Shown in pieces: positions 33,760 to 42,888 of a stretch of DNA of 64,000 bases. Each line of letters opens with the position of its first letter. Within the stretch, counting starts at the first letter, position 1. The stretch lies in the NCBI GenBank assembly GCA_037034305.1, contig JBAGJY010000005.1, positions 186,001-250,000 of the forward strand, given 5' to 3'. The position numbers and the translations under genes are program-made. The DNA is from Streptantibioticus_A sp037034305 (GTDB lineage Bacteria > Actinomycetota > Actinomycetes > Streptomycetales > Streptomycetaceae). Below the pieces are notes generated by a model. The model did no database searches. It was not told the origin of the DNA and was given only the letters and a program-made list of their open reading frames with translations.

Positions 33760-34851
33760 ATGACACTTACGGACATATCGCTGGATTGGACGCTGTCAGG
33801 CGCCGTGGGACTGGCGGTTCTGGCGGCCACGGGGACGGTGGTGGTGCGCGGTCGCCGGGCCAAGGCGGCGCAGGGCGAACAGCTGGACTCCTGGGAACGC
33901 GGGGAGGAGCGGCGGCGGCAGAAGGAGGCGATGTACGGCAGCGCCTCGTACGTGCTGCTGTTCTGCTGCGCCGCGGTGGCCGCGGCGCTGTCGTTCCACG
34001 GTCTGGTCGGCTTCGGACGGCAGAACCTTAGCCTGGACGGCGGCTGGGAGTACCTGGTGCCGTTCGGCCTGGACGGCGCGGCCATGTTCTGCTCGGTGCT
34101 GGCGGTGCGCGAGGCCAGCCACGGTGACGCGGCGCTCGGCTCGCGCATGCTGGTGTGGACGTTCGCGGCGGCCTCCGCCTGGTTCAACTGGGTGCACGCG
34201 CCGCGCGGTCTGGGGCACGCCGGGGCCCCGGAGTTCTTCGCCGGGATGTCGCTGTCGGCCGCCGTGCTGTTCGACCGGGCGCTGAAGCAGACCCGCAGGG
34301 CCGCGCTGCGCGAGCAGGGCCTGGTGCCGCGCCCGCTGCCGCAGATCCGTATGGTGCGCTGGATGCGCGCACCGCGTGAGACCTACCGCGCCTGGTCGCT
34401 GATGCTGCTGGAGAACGTCCGCACCCTGGACGAGGCGGTCGAGGAGGTCCGTGACGACCGCCGGGAGAAGGAGCGCAACCGCAGGCGCCGCCGCGACCAC
34501 GACCGGCTGGAGCGCGCCCGCATCAAGGCGATCAGCCGCCAGCACCGCGGCTGGGGCCAGCACCGCGGTGGCCGCCAGGTGGAGCTCGCCCCGGCCTCGC
34601 AGAGCGCCGCCGCGCCCGACACCGGCGCGGCTGCCACCGGCGGTGCGCCCGCCGCCAAGGTCGAGCTCGCGGAGCCCGTCATAGCCGAGGCGGCCGAGCT
34701 TCCCGTACGCCCTCGCCCGGCGTTGCAGTCCATCACCGGTGAGACCGGCCCGGCCGTGGTCGACCTCACCGCCGAGGACGACACCCAGGCGCTGCCGAGG
34801 CTTGACTCACTGGAGGCCAAACTCAAGGATCTGGAGCGGCAGTTCGGCTGA
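33760..34851 (+). CDS. DUF2637 membrane protein
   Basis: A 363-residue protein with five predicted membrane segments: about residues 12-28, 61-80, 97-115, 128-146 and 155-170. The core SASYVLLFCCAAVAAALSFH, YLVPFGLDGAAMFCSVLA and WTFAAASAWFNWVHAPRG define DUF2637, a family common in Streptomyces chromosomes and in plasmid spread loci. A very basic cytoplasmic region (residues about 235-275, DRREKERNRRRRRDHDRLER) may bind nucleic acid, and the tail is acidic and low-complexity. The ATG at 33760 follows AAGGGAA. Function is unknown. No transfer genes are nearby. Confidence 0.5.
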   Translation: MTLTDISLDWTLSGAVGLAVLAATGTVVVRGRRAKAAQGEQLDSWERGEERRRQKEAMYGSASYVLLFCCAAVAAALSFHGLVGFGRQNLSLDGGWEYLVPFGLDGAAMFCSVLAVREASHGDAALGSRMLVWTFAAASAWFNWVHAPRGLGHAGAPEFFAGMSLSAAVLFDRALKQTRRAALREQGLVPRPLPQIRMVRWMRAPRETYRAWSLMLLENVRTLDEAVEEVRDDRREKERNRRRRRDHDRLERARIKAISRQHRGWGQHRGGRQVELAPASQSAAAPDTGAAATGGAPAAKVELAEPVIAEAAELPVRPRPALQSITGETGPAVVDLTAEDDTQALPRLDSLEAKLKDLERQFG

Positions 34852-34961
34852 GTCCGCGGGCGCCCGACCGGTCCCGCCAACAAGGCCCCAAGCCACCCGC
34901 GCCCCGCGCGGGACACGGCCCGCAGAAACCGTTCCCTGAAAGTATCGCTCCGCCAGCCGCC

Positions 34962-34992
34962 CGGTCCCCGCGCCGCCCTGGTGCGGGGACCG
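34962..34992. terminator. hairpin between convergent genes
   Basis: CGGTCCCCGC (34962-34971) pairs perfectly with GCGGGGACCG (34983-34992) with an 11-base loop. It separates the DUF2637 gene and the anti-sigma-type ATPase gene, which converge, so it probably works in both directions. Confidence 0.5.
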
Positions 34993-35003
34993 TCGTGTCC
35001 GGC

Positions 35004-35546
35004 TCAGGCGGACGCCGCCGCCAGCTCGAACCACACCGTCTTGCCCAGTCGTTGCACCCGTACCCCCCAGGCGTCCGCCAGCTCCTTGACCAGCAGCAGC
35101 CCGCGCCCGGACGGCGTGTGGTCACTGGCCGGGCGGGGCTGGGGGCGCTGTGCGCTGAAGTCGCGCACCTCGACCCGCAACCGTCGCTCGGCGCCGCCGC
35201 TGAGCGTCGCGGTGAACACCGCCCCCTGCTCCGTGTGCACCAGCGCGTTGGTCACCAGTTCGCTGGTCAGCAGCTCGGCCGTGTCGACCAGGCCTGGCAC
35301 CTCCCAGCGACGTAACTGGTCCCGCAGCAGTGCGCGTACCTCCCCTACGGCAGGCAGGTCGGCGCGCCGTAGCCGGTGGCTCAACTCCCGCCGGTGTGCG
35401 ATGCGTTGGGGGGTCCGGGCGCCGCGTACGGCGTGCGTTCCCCGGGAGGCCCGAGACCCCCGTGATCCGTGGGACACCACATTGCCGTCCCGTGCCACCC
35501 GTTCCCCCGACAGTCGGTCCATTGGTTCCGCTCCGGCCCCCGTCAC
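35004..35546 (-). CDS. anti-sigma-type serine kinase/ATP-binding protein
   Basis: A 180-residue GHKL ATPase of the SpoIIAB/RsbW group, very numerous in Streptomyces. The ATPase domain has LLTSELVTNALVH (N box), RVEVRDFSAQ, where the usual D-x-S/D-x-x-x-P form is altered, and PSGRGLLLVKELADAWGV (G2 box). The N-terminal 45 residues are Arg/Ser/Gly-rich and disordered. The start is GTG at 35546 with AAGGGGGAC upstream. Such proteins inhibit sigma factors or regulate anti-anti-sigma partners; no sigma factor gene is next to it. Confidence 0.5.
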   Translation of the reverse strand: MTGAGAEPMDRLSGERVARDGNVVSHGSRGSRASRGTHAVRGARTPQRIAHRRELSHRLRRADLPAVGEVRALLRDQLRRWEVPGLVDTAELLTSELVTNALVHTEQGAVFTATLSGGAERRLRVEVRDFSAQRPQPRPASDHTPSGRGLLLVKELADAWGVRVQRLGKTVWFELAAASA

Positions 35547-35740
35547 GTTGTCCCCCTTCGAACGTGCGTCGCCGAATGCATTCCCACCCGCGAGCGGTCC
35601 ACTCCCCGAACCGGGATGTCTTGTCGGACCCCTTGTGGGTCGCCCCGACGGTACGGGGAATGGTCCCCTGGGAATGGTGTGCGATGGCGGACGGCCTTCG
35701 GCGGTGGCCGACGGCTTGGCGCAGTGCGGGAGGAGCCGCG

Positions 35741-38700
35741 ATGCACGACGATCGCTTGCTGGTCGAGGGACGTCTGGAACGGGCGCTCGCCCAGTTCATC
35801 TCAGCCGCGGTGTACTCGGCGCGCACCCCGATGACGGTGCGCGCCTGGCACGTGCGGGGCGAACCGGTGCCTGTTCAGGAGGCGCTCAAGGCCACCTACG
35901 AGCCGTTCTCGCCGGGCATGCGGTGGGGCCCGCCGTGGTCCACCAGCTGGTTCCGGATCGAGGCCACGGTGCCGCAGGAGTGGGCGGGGCGCCGGGTGGA
36001 GGCGCTGCTCGATCCGGGGTTCACCGGGGTGCACCCGGGGTTCCAGGCGGAGGGGCTGGTCTACGACTGGGAGGGTGTGCCGATCAAGGGCGTGCATCCG
36101 CGCAACCGGCAGGTGCCGGTGGGCTCCCCGGTGGCGGGGGGCGAGCCGGTGCGGCTGCTGCTGGAGGCGGCGGCCAACCCGCAGGTGCTGCGGGACTTCC
36201 GGCCCACCCGGCTGGGCGACATCACCACCGCGGGCGACACGCCGCTGTACCGGTTCGGGTCGGCGGAGCTGGCGGTGCTGGACGAGAACGTGTGGCATCT
36301 CGTCTTCGACATCGAGGTGCTCTCGGAGCTGATGCACGAGCTGCCCACCGACGATCCGCGCCGCCATGAGATCCTGCGCGCCCTGGAGCGCGCCCTGGAC
36401 GCGCTCGACCTGCACGACGTCGCCGGTACGGCGGTGGCCGCCCGGGCCGAACTGGCCGACGTGCTGGCCCGCCCCGCGCACGCCAGCGCCCACCGGCTCG
36501 TCGCGACCGGCCACGCGCACATCGACTCCGCATGGCTGTGGCCGCTGCGCGAGACGGTACGCAAGGCCTCCCGCACCTTCGCCAACGTCACCGATCTCGT
36601 CCGCGACTACCCGGAGTTGGTGTTCTCCTGTTCCCAGGCACAGCAGTACGCGTGGGTGAAGGAGAACCAGCCGCACATCTGGGAGCGCATCAAGAAGGCG
36701 GTGGAGACCGGGAACTGGGCGCCGGTGGGTTCGATGTGGGTGGAGTCGGACGCCAACATGCCCGGGGGTGAGGCACTGGCCCGGCAGATCACCCATGGGA
36801 AGCGGTTCTTCCTCGAAGAACTCGGCGTGGACACCCAGGAGATCTGGCTGCCCGACTCCTTCGGCTACACCGCCGCGTTTCCGCAACTCGCCCGGCTCGC
36901 CGGGGTCCGCTGGTTCCTCACCCAGAAGATGTCCTGGAACCAGTCCAACAAGATGCCGCACCACACCTTCTGGTGGGAGGGGATCGACGGCACCCGGGTG
37001 TTCACCCACTTCCCGCCGGTCGACACCTACAACTGCGAGCTGCGCGCCTCGGAACTGGCGCACGCGGTACGGAACTTCGCCGACAAGGGGCTGGCGACCC
37101 GTTCGCTGGCGCCCTTCGGCTACGGGGACGGGGGCGGCGGCCCGACCCGCGAGATGCTGGAGAAGGCGCGGCGGCTGCGGTCCCTGGAGGGCTCGCCGCG
37201 GGTGACAGTGGACCGGCCGTCGGCGTTCTTCACGGCGGCCGAGGCGGAGTACGGCGAGCGGGCGCCGGTGTGGTCCGGTGAGATGTACCTGGAGCTGCAC
37301 CGCGCGACGTACACCACCCAGGCCAAGACCAAGCAGGGCAACCGGCGCAGTGAACACCTGCTGCGGGAGGCCGAGTTGTGGGCGGCCACCGCCGCACTGC
37401 GGGTGCCGGGGTACGCCTACCCGTACGCCGACCTGGACCGGATCTGGAAGACGGTGCTGCTGCACCAGTTCCATGACATCCTGCCGGGCAGTTCCATCGC
37501 CTGGGTGCACCGGGAGGCCCGGGACACCTATGAACAGGTGCGCGCCGAACTGGAGCGGATCATCGAGGGCGCGCTCGCGGCCCTGGGCGGCGGTGGCATG
37601 GTGCTGTTCAACGCCGCGCCGTACCCGCGCGCCGAGGCCGTGACGCTGCGCGACGGACACACCGTGTGGGTCGAGGTGCCCGCGCTGGGGGCGGCCGGGG
37701 TGGCCGAACCGCCGCGCGGGGCACGGGTGGAGGCGCACGCCGATCCCGGCGGGCACGTGCTGGAGAACGATCTGCTGCGGGTCGCCGTCGACTCCGACGG
37801 CCTGCTCGACTCGGTGTACGACAAGGCGGCGGAGCGCGAGGTGCTGGCTCCCGGCAGCCGCGGCAACCTGCTCCAGATCCATCCGGACCACCCGAACAAG
37901 TGGGATGCCTGGGACATCGACCGGCACTACCGGCGCAGGCACACCGACCTGGTCGCCGCCGAGTCGGTGACGCTCACCGAGTCGGGGCCGCTGCGCGCGG
38001 TGGTGCGGGTGGTACGGGCGTTCGGAAGCTCGCGGGTGGTGCAGGACATCGCGCTACGGGCGGGCAGCGGGCGGCTGGACATCACCACCGAGGTCGACTG
38101 GCACGAGTCCGAGAAGGTGCTCAAGGCCGCGTTCGCGCTCGACGTCCACGCGGAACGGGCCGCGTCCGAGATCCAGTTCGGGCATGTGTACCGGCCCACG
38201 CACACCAACACCGGTTGGGACGCGGCCCGGTTCGAGACCTGCGCGCACCGCTGGACGCACGTGGCCGAACCGGGTTACGGCGTGGCGGTGCTCAACGACT
38301 CGACGTACGGCCATGACATCGGCCGCGGTACCGGTGCGGCGGGCACGGTCACCACGGTCCGGCTGACGCTGCTGCGGGCCCCGCACAGCCCGGATCCGCA
38401 GACCGACCAGGGCACGCACCGATTCCGCTACGCGCTGCTGCCGGGCGCGGGTGTCGGGGACGCGGTGGCCGAGGGGCTGGCGCTCAACCTGCCGTTGCGC
38501 CCGGCCGCCTCCGGCGCCCCGGTCGAGCCGCTGGTCGCGGTGGACGACCCGGCGGTCACCGTCGAGTCGGTCAAGCTGGCCGACGACCGCTCCGGCGATG
38601 TGGTGGTCCGGCTCTACGAGTCGCGGGGCGGCCGGGCGCACGCCACGCTGACCGCGGCCTTCCCGGTGGCCCGGGCGGACGTCACGGATCTGCTGGAAAG

Positions 38701-38800
38701 GCCCGGGGAGCCCGCCGCGCTGTACGGCGACCGGATCGCGTTGCGGCTGCGGCCGTTCCAGATCCTGACGTTGCGGCTACGGCCTTCCGGCGGCTCGTGA
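35741..38800 (+). CDS. GH38 alpha-mannosidase
   Basis: A 1019-residue zinc-dependent family 38 glycosidase. An N-terminal beta-sandwich domain (to about 245) precedes the catalytic barrel. ATGHAHIDSAWLWPLRET holds the zinc ligands His260 and Asp262. Asp372 in WLPDSFGYTAAFPQ is the nucleophile and a zinc ligand, and HQFHDILPGSS (575-585) gives the last zinc His. The middle helical and C-terminal beta domains are complete. No signal peptide is present, so it acts in the cytosol on imported mannosides. The ATG at 35741 follows GGGAGGAG. No sugar transporter is adjacent, so the natural substrate is open. Confidence 0.5.
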   Translation: MHDDRLLVEGRLERALAQFISAAVYSARTPMTVRAWHVRGEPVPVQEALKATYEPFSPGMRWGPPWSTSWFRIEATVPQEWAGRRVEALLDPGFTGVHPGFQAEGLVYDWEGVPIKGVHPRNRQVPVGSPVAGGEPVRLLLEAAANPQVLRDFRPTRLGDITTAGDTPLYRFGSAELAVLDENVWHLVFDIEVLSELMHELPTDDPRRHEILRALERALDALDLHDVAGTAVAARAELADVLARPAHASAHRLVATGHAHIDSAWLWPLRETVRKASRTFANVTDLVRDYPELVFSCSQAQQYAWVKENQPHIWERIKKAVETGNWAPVGSMWVESDANMPGGEALARQITHGKRFFLEELGVDTQEIWLPDSFGYTAAFPQLARLAGVRWFLTQKMSWNQSNKMPHHTFWWEGIDGTRVFTHFPPVDTYNCELRASELAHAVRNFADKGLATRSLAPFGYGDGGGGPTREMLEKARRLRSLEGSPRVTVDRPSAFFTAAEAEYGERAPVWSGEMYLELHRATYTTQAKTKQGNRRSEHLLREAELWAATAALRVPGYAYPYADLDRIWKTVLLHQFHDILPGSSIAWVHREARDTYEQVRAELERIIEGALAALGGGGMVLFNAAPYPRAEAVTLRDGHTVWVEVPALGAAGVAEPPRGARVEAHADPGGHVLENDLLRVAVDSDGLLDSVYDKAAEREVLAPGSRGNLLQIHPDHPNKWDAWDIDRHYRRRHTDLVAAESVTLTESGPLRAVVRVVRAFGSSRVVQDIALRAGSGRLDITTEVDWHESEKVLKAAFALDVHAERAASEIQFGHVYRPTHTNTGWDAARFETCAHRWTHVAEPGYGVAVLNDSTYGHDIGRGTGAAGTVTTVRLTLLRAPHSPDPQTDQGTHRFRYALLPGAGVGDAVAEGLALNLPLRPAASGAPVEPLVAVDDPAVTVESVKLADDRSGDVVVRLYESRGGRAHATLTAAFPVARADVTDLLERPGEPAALYGDRIALRLRPFQILTLRLRPSGGS

Positions 38801-38809
38801 GTGCGGGCC

Positions 38810-38887
38810 GACGCCCCGGGCGGCCACCGTACCGGCGCCGTCACGGCCGCCCGCCGTCGTGGCGGTCCCCGGTCGGGGCGGGGCGTC
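38810..38887. terminator. nested hairpins between convergent genes
   Basis: GACGCCCC (38810-38817) pairs with GGGGCGTC (38880-38887), and inside it GGGCGGCC (38818-38825) pairs with GGCCGCCC (38845-38852). The structure fills most of the 105-bp gap between the mannosidase (plus) and PP2C-like (minus) genes. Confidence 0.5.
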
Positions 38888-38905
38888 CGAAATCCCGGCG
38901 GGGTT

Positions 38906-39928
38906 TCAGCCCTCCCACACGGCGACGGCGGTGCGGTCGTCCGCGTACCCCTTGACGCGGGTGGCGGTGTCGGCGAGGAACGCGGTGAGACCGGGTGGCT
39001 GGTCCGCCCGGCCCCAACGCCGTGCGAGGTGCTCGGACAACTCCGGTGTCTCACGCAGCGGTTCGGCGAGCCCGGCGCTGCACAGCAGCAACGCATCTCC
39101 GCACTGCGCCACCGAGGCGCGGAACCGGAAACGGGTGCCCGCGTCCTCGGGTTCCGCGTCCGGGTCGAGGTCCTGCCACCGGCCGTCGCGCAGCCGGAAC
39201 AGGCCGCCGGGGCCCAGGCCGAAGAACACCCGGGTCCGGCAGTCGGGGTCCACCGGCAACAGCAGGCAGCGCAGCGACGCCACGAATTCCCGCGGCGCCG
39301 CGGGGAGTTCGCCGTCGGCGTGCGCCCTTCCGTAAGCCCGTGCGGTGAGGCGGCGCAGTCCCGACTTCAGCGCGCCGCGCCGTCCCGACCGTATGTCCTC
39401 GGCGAGCCGGGGCAGGTTGCGGCCCACCGCGCCGCCGAGGGCGCGGCAGGCGTCCCGGGCGGCGCGCGGCGCGTCGTCGGCACCACGGGCGCCGCCCGCG
39501 ACGGCGACGAACAGCAGGGCGTCGTCTCCGGTGCCGAACCGGGCGGTGAGCAGGGCGTCGGCGCGCGGTGCGCCACGGTAGCGCGCGGAGTCGCCGCGCC
39601 CGGAGACGGCGCGCACCGTCAGCCGTCCGTAGTGCGCGCCGTCGAGCACGGTGTCCGGTACCAGGTCGTCCAGTAGTTCGGGGTCGGCGCACGGCCAGGC
39701 GGTGGGTTCCGCGTCGTAGGTGGGCGGCCGGTCCCCCACGTGGACGACCTGAGCCGGTGGCCGCGGGGCGGGTACCGGGGGGCCTTGGAAGGCCCGCCGC
39801 ACGGTGGCGAAGTGCTCGTCGAGCGAGCCGTCCCGCGGCTTGCCGGGTGGGTCCGTCGCCTCATCGTCGTCGTAGAGCCGGCGCCACCAGGCGTCGTCCT
39901 GGTGGCGCTGCTCCCCCTGATGACTCAT
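38906..39928 (-). CDS. PP2C-like protein, probably inactive
   Basis: A 340-residue protein with an N-terminal disordered region (1-90) and a PP2C_2-type domain (about 100-340). RAVSGRGDSARYRGAPRADALL matches the first conserved block with Asp124 in place, and YADDRTAVAV near the end matches the last metal block. The central metal motif, normally V-A-D-G, reads V143-A-G145-G, so the metal-binding Asp is missing and phosphatase activity is doubtful. It is more likely a regulatory pseudo-phosphatase, or an active enzyme using other ligands. The start is ATG at 39928. The 113 bp down to the lipoprotein gene show no other feature. Confidence 0.5.
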   Translation of the reverse strand: MSHQGEQRHQDDAWWRRLYDDDEATDPPGKPRDGSLDEHFATVRRAFQGPPVPAPRPPAQVVHVGDRPPTYDAEPTAWPCADPELLDDLVPDTVLDGAHYGRLTVRAVSGRGDSARYRGAPRADALLTARFGTGDDALLFVAVAGGARGADDAPRAARDACRALGGAVGRNLPRLAEDIRSGRRGALKSGLRRLTARAYGRAHADGELPAAPREFVASLRCLLLPVDPDCRTRVFFGLGPGGLFRLRDGRWQDLDPDAEPEDAGTRFRFRASVAQCGDALLLCSAGLAEPLRETPELSEHLARRWGRADQPPGLTAFLADTATRVKGYADDRTAVAVWEG

Positions 39929-40041
39929 GTCCCTATTGTCCGCGGCGACGCGGCTGAGGAAACCGGGTTCCCCGAACGGGGGTACGTTCGAACACTGCGG
40001 CTGCCTCGGTGAGGGGTGCGCCGCGTCCGCCTGACGTCCCC

Positions 40042-40581
40042 CTACGGTGCCGTCGCCGCCGGGGCGGGGGTGGGTGGCGAGGAGGGGAGCGCGCAGCGCA
40101 GCGGGCCTCGGGTGGTGTGGCCGCTGGTGACGCGGACGTCGATGTCGGCGGCGGCGCCGTCGCCCTCCTTGGCGGCGGCGCTGGCCGCCGTGCACGTCAA
40201 CTGGCCGATCGCGTTCGGGGTGAGCCGGGTGACGTCGGTGGACATCACGATCCGCACCTCCTGCTCGCCGGTGACGACCTTGGCCACCCCGATGGGCGGC
40301 GCCAGTTCCGTGGTCATCCCGCGGGCGATCTCCGCGCTGTTGGGGCCGCCGAGCAGCAGGTCCAGCGTCTCCTGGGGGCCGACCGGGCCGGACGCGGGCC
40401 GGGTGACCGACTGCAGCCCGGTCGGCGAGACGAAGTACAGCCGCACGGTGGCCTCCGGGTGGACGCCCGTCGCCGGTATCCCGGCCTCGATGACACCGGT
40501 GGGCTGGATGCCGCAGCCCGCGAGCGCGCCGAGCGCCGCGACTCCCGCCGCGGCGGCCGTCAACCGCCGGTTCGCCGCCAT
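40042..40581 (-). CDS. GerMN-type lipoprotein of a two-component operon
   Basis: A 179-residue secreted lipoprotein. The signal peptide ends in the lipobox LAGC with acylated Cys23. The rest is a single GerMN domain (ATVRLYFVSPTGLQ, LLLGGPNSAEIARGMTTELA, RIVMSTDVTRLTPNAIGQLT). It is translated from an ATG that overlaps the kinase stop (TGATG). In Streptomyces a lipoprotein encoded with a sensor kinase, as in the CseA and AfsQ3 systems, modulates the signal at the membrane; this is the likely role. Confidence 0.5.
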   Translation of the reverse strand: MAANRRLTAAAAGVAALGALAGCGIQPTGVIEAGIPATGVHPEATVRLYFVSPTGLQSVTRPASGPVGPQETLDLLLGGPNSAEIARGMTTELAPPIGVAKVVTGEQEVRIVMSTDVTRLTPNAIGQLTCTAASAAAKEGDGAAADIDVRVTSGHTTRGPLRCALPSSPPTPAPAATAP

Positions 40582-42068
40582 CACTGCTCCTCACCGTCGT
40601 CGGGACATGGTTGCTGCGGGTGCGGATCCTGGGCGCGCAGCGGCAGGTCCACGGTGAACACCGCGCCGCGCTCCGGCCGGTTGGCGGCGCGCAGTTCACC
40701 GCCGTGCAGCCGTACGTTCTCGTCGGCGATGGCCAGCCCGAGCCCGCTGCCCGCGGAGCGGGCGCGGGCCGCGTCGGCCTTGTAGAACCGCTCGAAGATG
40801 TGCGGCAGCACCTCGTGCGGTATGCCGGGACCGTGGTCGGCGACCTCGATCAGCAGGCGCTCCCCGCTGGTCGCCAGCGAGATCCGCACCGGCGGGCCGC
40901 CGTGCCGCAGCGCGTTGCCGACCAGGTTGGCGACGACCACGTCGATGCGCCGGGGATCGAGCAACGCCCGTACGCCGTCCGGCAGTCGGGTCTCCACCTG
41001 GTCCTGCCAGCCGCGCGCCTGCAGGGACTTGCGCACCGTCTCGGCCGCGTCCACCTCGTCGAGGTGCAAGGCGGCGGCCCCGGCGTCGAACCGGGAGACC
41101 TCCATCAGGTCCTCCACCATCCGCACCAGCTTCGCCGTCTCCTCGCTCACCAGTCGCACCGCCGCCGCGGTGTCCGGGTCGAGCGCCGCCGCGTCCTCGT
41201 CCAGTACGTCGGTGACGGCGGTCATCGCGGCCAGCGGGGTGCGCAGTTCATGGGAGACGTCGGAGGCGAAGCGCCGGGCGGTGGCCTCCAGGCGGCGCAA
41301 CTCGACCACGTTCTCCTCAAGCGTGGCCGCCATACGGTTGAACGTGCGGGACAGATCGGCGAGTTCGTCGCCGCCGCGTACGTCGAGCCGGGTGTCGAGG
41401 CGGCCCGCGGCGATGTCACCGGCGGCCTTGCGCAGCCTGCGCACCGGACGCAGCACGCCCTGTGCGGCGAGCAGCGCGGGCACCAGGGAGAGCGCGAGGG
41501 CGGGCACCGCGCCGCGCTCCGCCGCCTTGATCAGCGCGCCGGTGTTGGCCTGTTCGGCGGTGAGCGGGAGTTCCGCGTAGACGGCGAGGCCGGACTGGGT
41601 GCGCAGGGTGCCCGCGTACGACACCGGCATGCCGATGGCCAGCCACGGCTGGCGGCCCTTCATCACCCGCTGGAAGACCGGAACGCCCCTGCCGGTCACC
41701 GCCGCGCGCAGTTCGGGGGTGATGGCGGTGCCGGTGCCAGCCGGGCGCTGCGGCAGCAGCGGGCCGTTGTGGAAGCTGACGTACGCCTGCCAGTTCTGCG
41801 CCTGGCCGCCGCCGTCGAGTTGGTAGGCGAAGTGCTGCAGGTCGCTGGTGCTGGGCGGGAAGGGCAGGTCGGGGGCGAGCGAGTTGACCTGGGAGCGCAG
41901 TGCGTTGATGGCGGTGTCCTGGCTGCGCTGCAAGATGGCCTTCCTGGCCTCCTGGAAGGTGAGCGCGGCGGTGGTCAGCGCGCTGATCGCGGCGACCAGC
42001 AGAAAGGCCACGGCGAGCCGCGCACGCAGGCCCCGCGCGGCCGACCAGCGGATCGCGGGCCGTCTCAC
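40581..42068 (-). CDS. sensor histidine kinase, AfsQ2/CseC-like
   Basis: A 495-residue kinase with a first membrane segment at about residues 14-37, an extracytoplasmic sensor of about 150 residues, a second membrane segment (ALALSLVPALLAAQGVL), HAMP (RLRKAAGDIAAGRLDTRLDV), phosphoacceptor His273 in SDVSHELRTPLAAM, and HATPase boxes NLVGNALRHGG, DHGPGIPHEV and GSGLGLAIADENV. The start is GTG at 42068, overlapping the regulator stop as GTGA. The operon order regulator-kinase-lipoprotein is that of afsQ1-afsQ2-lipoprotein. Confidence 0.5.
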   Translation of the reverse strand: MRRPAIRWSAARGLRARLAVAFLLVAAISALTTAALTFQEARKAILQRSQDTAINALRSQVNSLAPDLPFPPSTSDLQHFAYQLDGGGQAQNWQAYVSFHNGPLLPQRPAGTGTAITPELRAAVTGRGVPVFQRVMKGRQPWLAIGMPVSYAGTLRTQSGLAVYAELPLTAEQANTGALIKAAERGAVPALALSLVPALLAAQGVLRPVRRLRKAAGDIAAGRLDTRLDVRGGDELADLSRTFNRMAATLEENVVELRRLEATARRFASDVSHELRTPLAAMTAVTDVLDEDAAALDPDTAAAVRLVSEETAKLVRMVEDLMEVSRFDAGAAALHLDEVDAAETVRKSLQARGWQDQVETRLPDGVRALLDPRRIDVVVANLVGNALRHGGPPVRISLATSGERLLIEVADHGPGIPHEVLPHIFERFYKADAARARSAGSGLGLAIADENVRLHGGELRAANRPERGAVFTVDLPLRAQDPHPQQPCPDDGEEQ

Positions 42069-42769
42069 AGTGGCCCGAAGCGGTAGCCGAAGCCGCGCAG
42101 GGTCTGGATGTACCTGGGGGCGCGCGGGTTGTCCTCCACCCTCGCGCGCAACCGCATCACACAGGCGTCCACCAGCCGGGAGTCGCCGTGGTAGCTGTGC
42201 TCCCACACGCTCTCCAGCAGTTGCTGGCGGCTGAAGACCTGGCCGGGCGCGGCGGACAGGTACAGCAGCAGTTTCATCTCGGACGGCGGCAGCGCGAGGT
42301 CCTCGCCGTCCTTGGTGACGATCAGTCCGGCACGGTCGATGCTCAGCTGCCCGTAGCTCTCGACGGACGGGGGCATCAGCAGTCCGTTCGCCTCGTCCCC
42401 GTCGGTGGGGGCGGTACGGCGCAGCACGGCGCGGATGCGCGCCTCCAGCACCTCGCCGCGGGCGGGCTTGACGATGTAGTCGTCGGCGCCGGCCTCCAGG
42501 CCGAGGACCACGTCCATGTCGTCACCGCGTGCCGTGAGCATGATGATCGGCAGCTGCCGGGTGGCGCGGATGCGTCGGCACACCTCGAACCCGCAGGCGC
42601 CGGGCAGCATCAGGTCGAGCAGCACCAGGTCGGGCCGGAACGTCTCCAGCGCGGCCAGCCCGGCCTCACCGGTCGCCGCCGCCTCGATCTCGTGACCGCG
42701 ACGGCGCAGGGCAAGGGTGACCCCGTGCCGCACCGCGGGGTCATCTTCGATCAAAAGCACTCGCGACAT
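42065..42769 (-). CDS. OmpR-family response regulator, AfsQ1-like
   Basis: A 234-residue regulator. Receiver: IEDDPAVR, phosphoacceptor Asp52 in LVLLDLMLPGACG, LTARGDD, and the switch Lys in DDYIVKPARGEVLEARIRAV. The winged helix contains SRQQLLESVWEHSYHGDSRL and VDACVMRLRARVEDNP, ending in LRGFGYRFGPL. This pattern is closest to AfsQ1, an antibiotic and nitrogen regulator in Streptomyces coelicolor, with CseB as the second candidate. It is first in the operon, divergent from the deacetylase gene 119 bp away; no sigma-factor gene is adjacent, unlike the classical afsQ and sigE loci. Confidence 0.5.
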   Translation of the reverse strand: MSRVLLIEDDPAVRHGVTLALRRRGHEIEAAATGEAGLAALETFRPDLVLLDLMLPGACGFEVCRRIRATRQLPIIMLTARGDDMDVVLGLEAGADDYIVKPARGEVLEARIRAVLRRTAPTDGDEANGLLMPPSVESYGQLSIDRAGLIVTKDGEDLALPPSEMKLLLYLSAAPGQVFSRQQLLESVWEHSYHGDSRLVDACVMRLRARVEDNPRAPRYIQTLRGFGYRFGPL

Positions 42770-42888
42770 GCGTCAAGTATCGACGGGTTTTATGAGCAAA
42801 CGGTCACAAGCGGATCCATCGCCGTGCTTGGTTCGTCTCCCCACAGGAATCGCGAAGGTAGGAGCGCAAGCCAGAAGGGCCGGGGAAC

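Noticed and set aside
33760..34851. Integrated plasmid suggested by the DUF2637 gene
   Set aside because: No replication, transfer, integrase or attachment site is present; DUF2637 genes are also ordinary chromosomal genes in Streptomyces.
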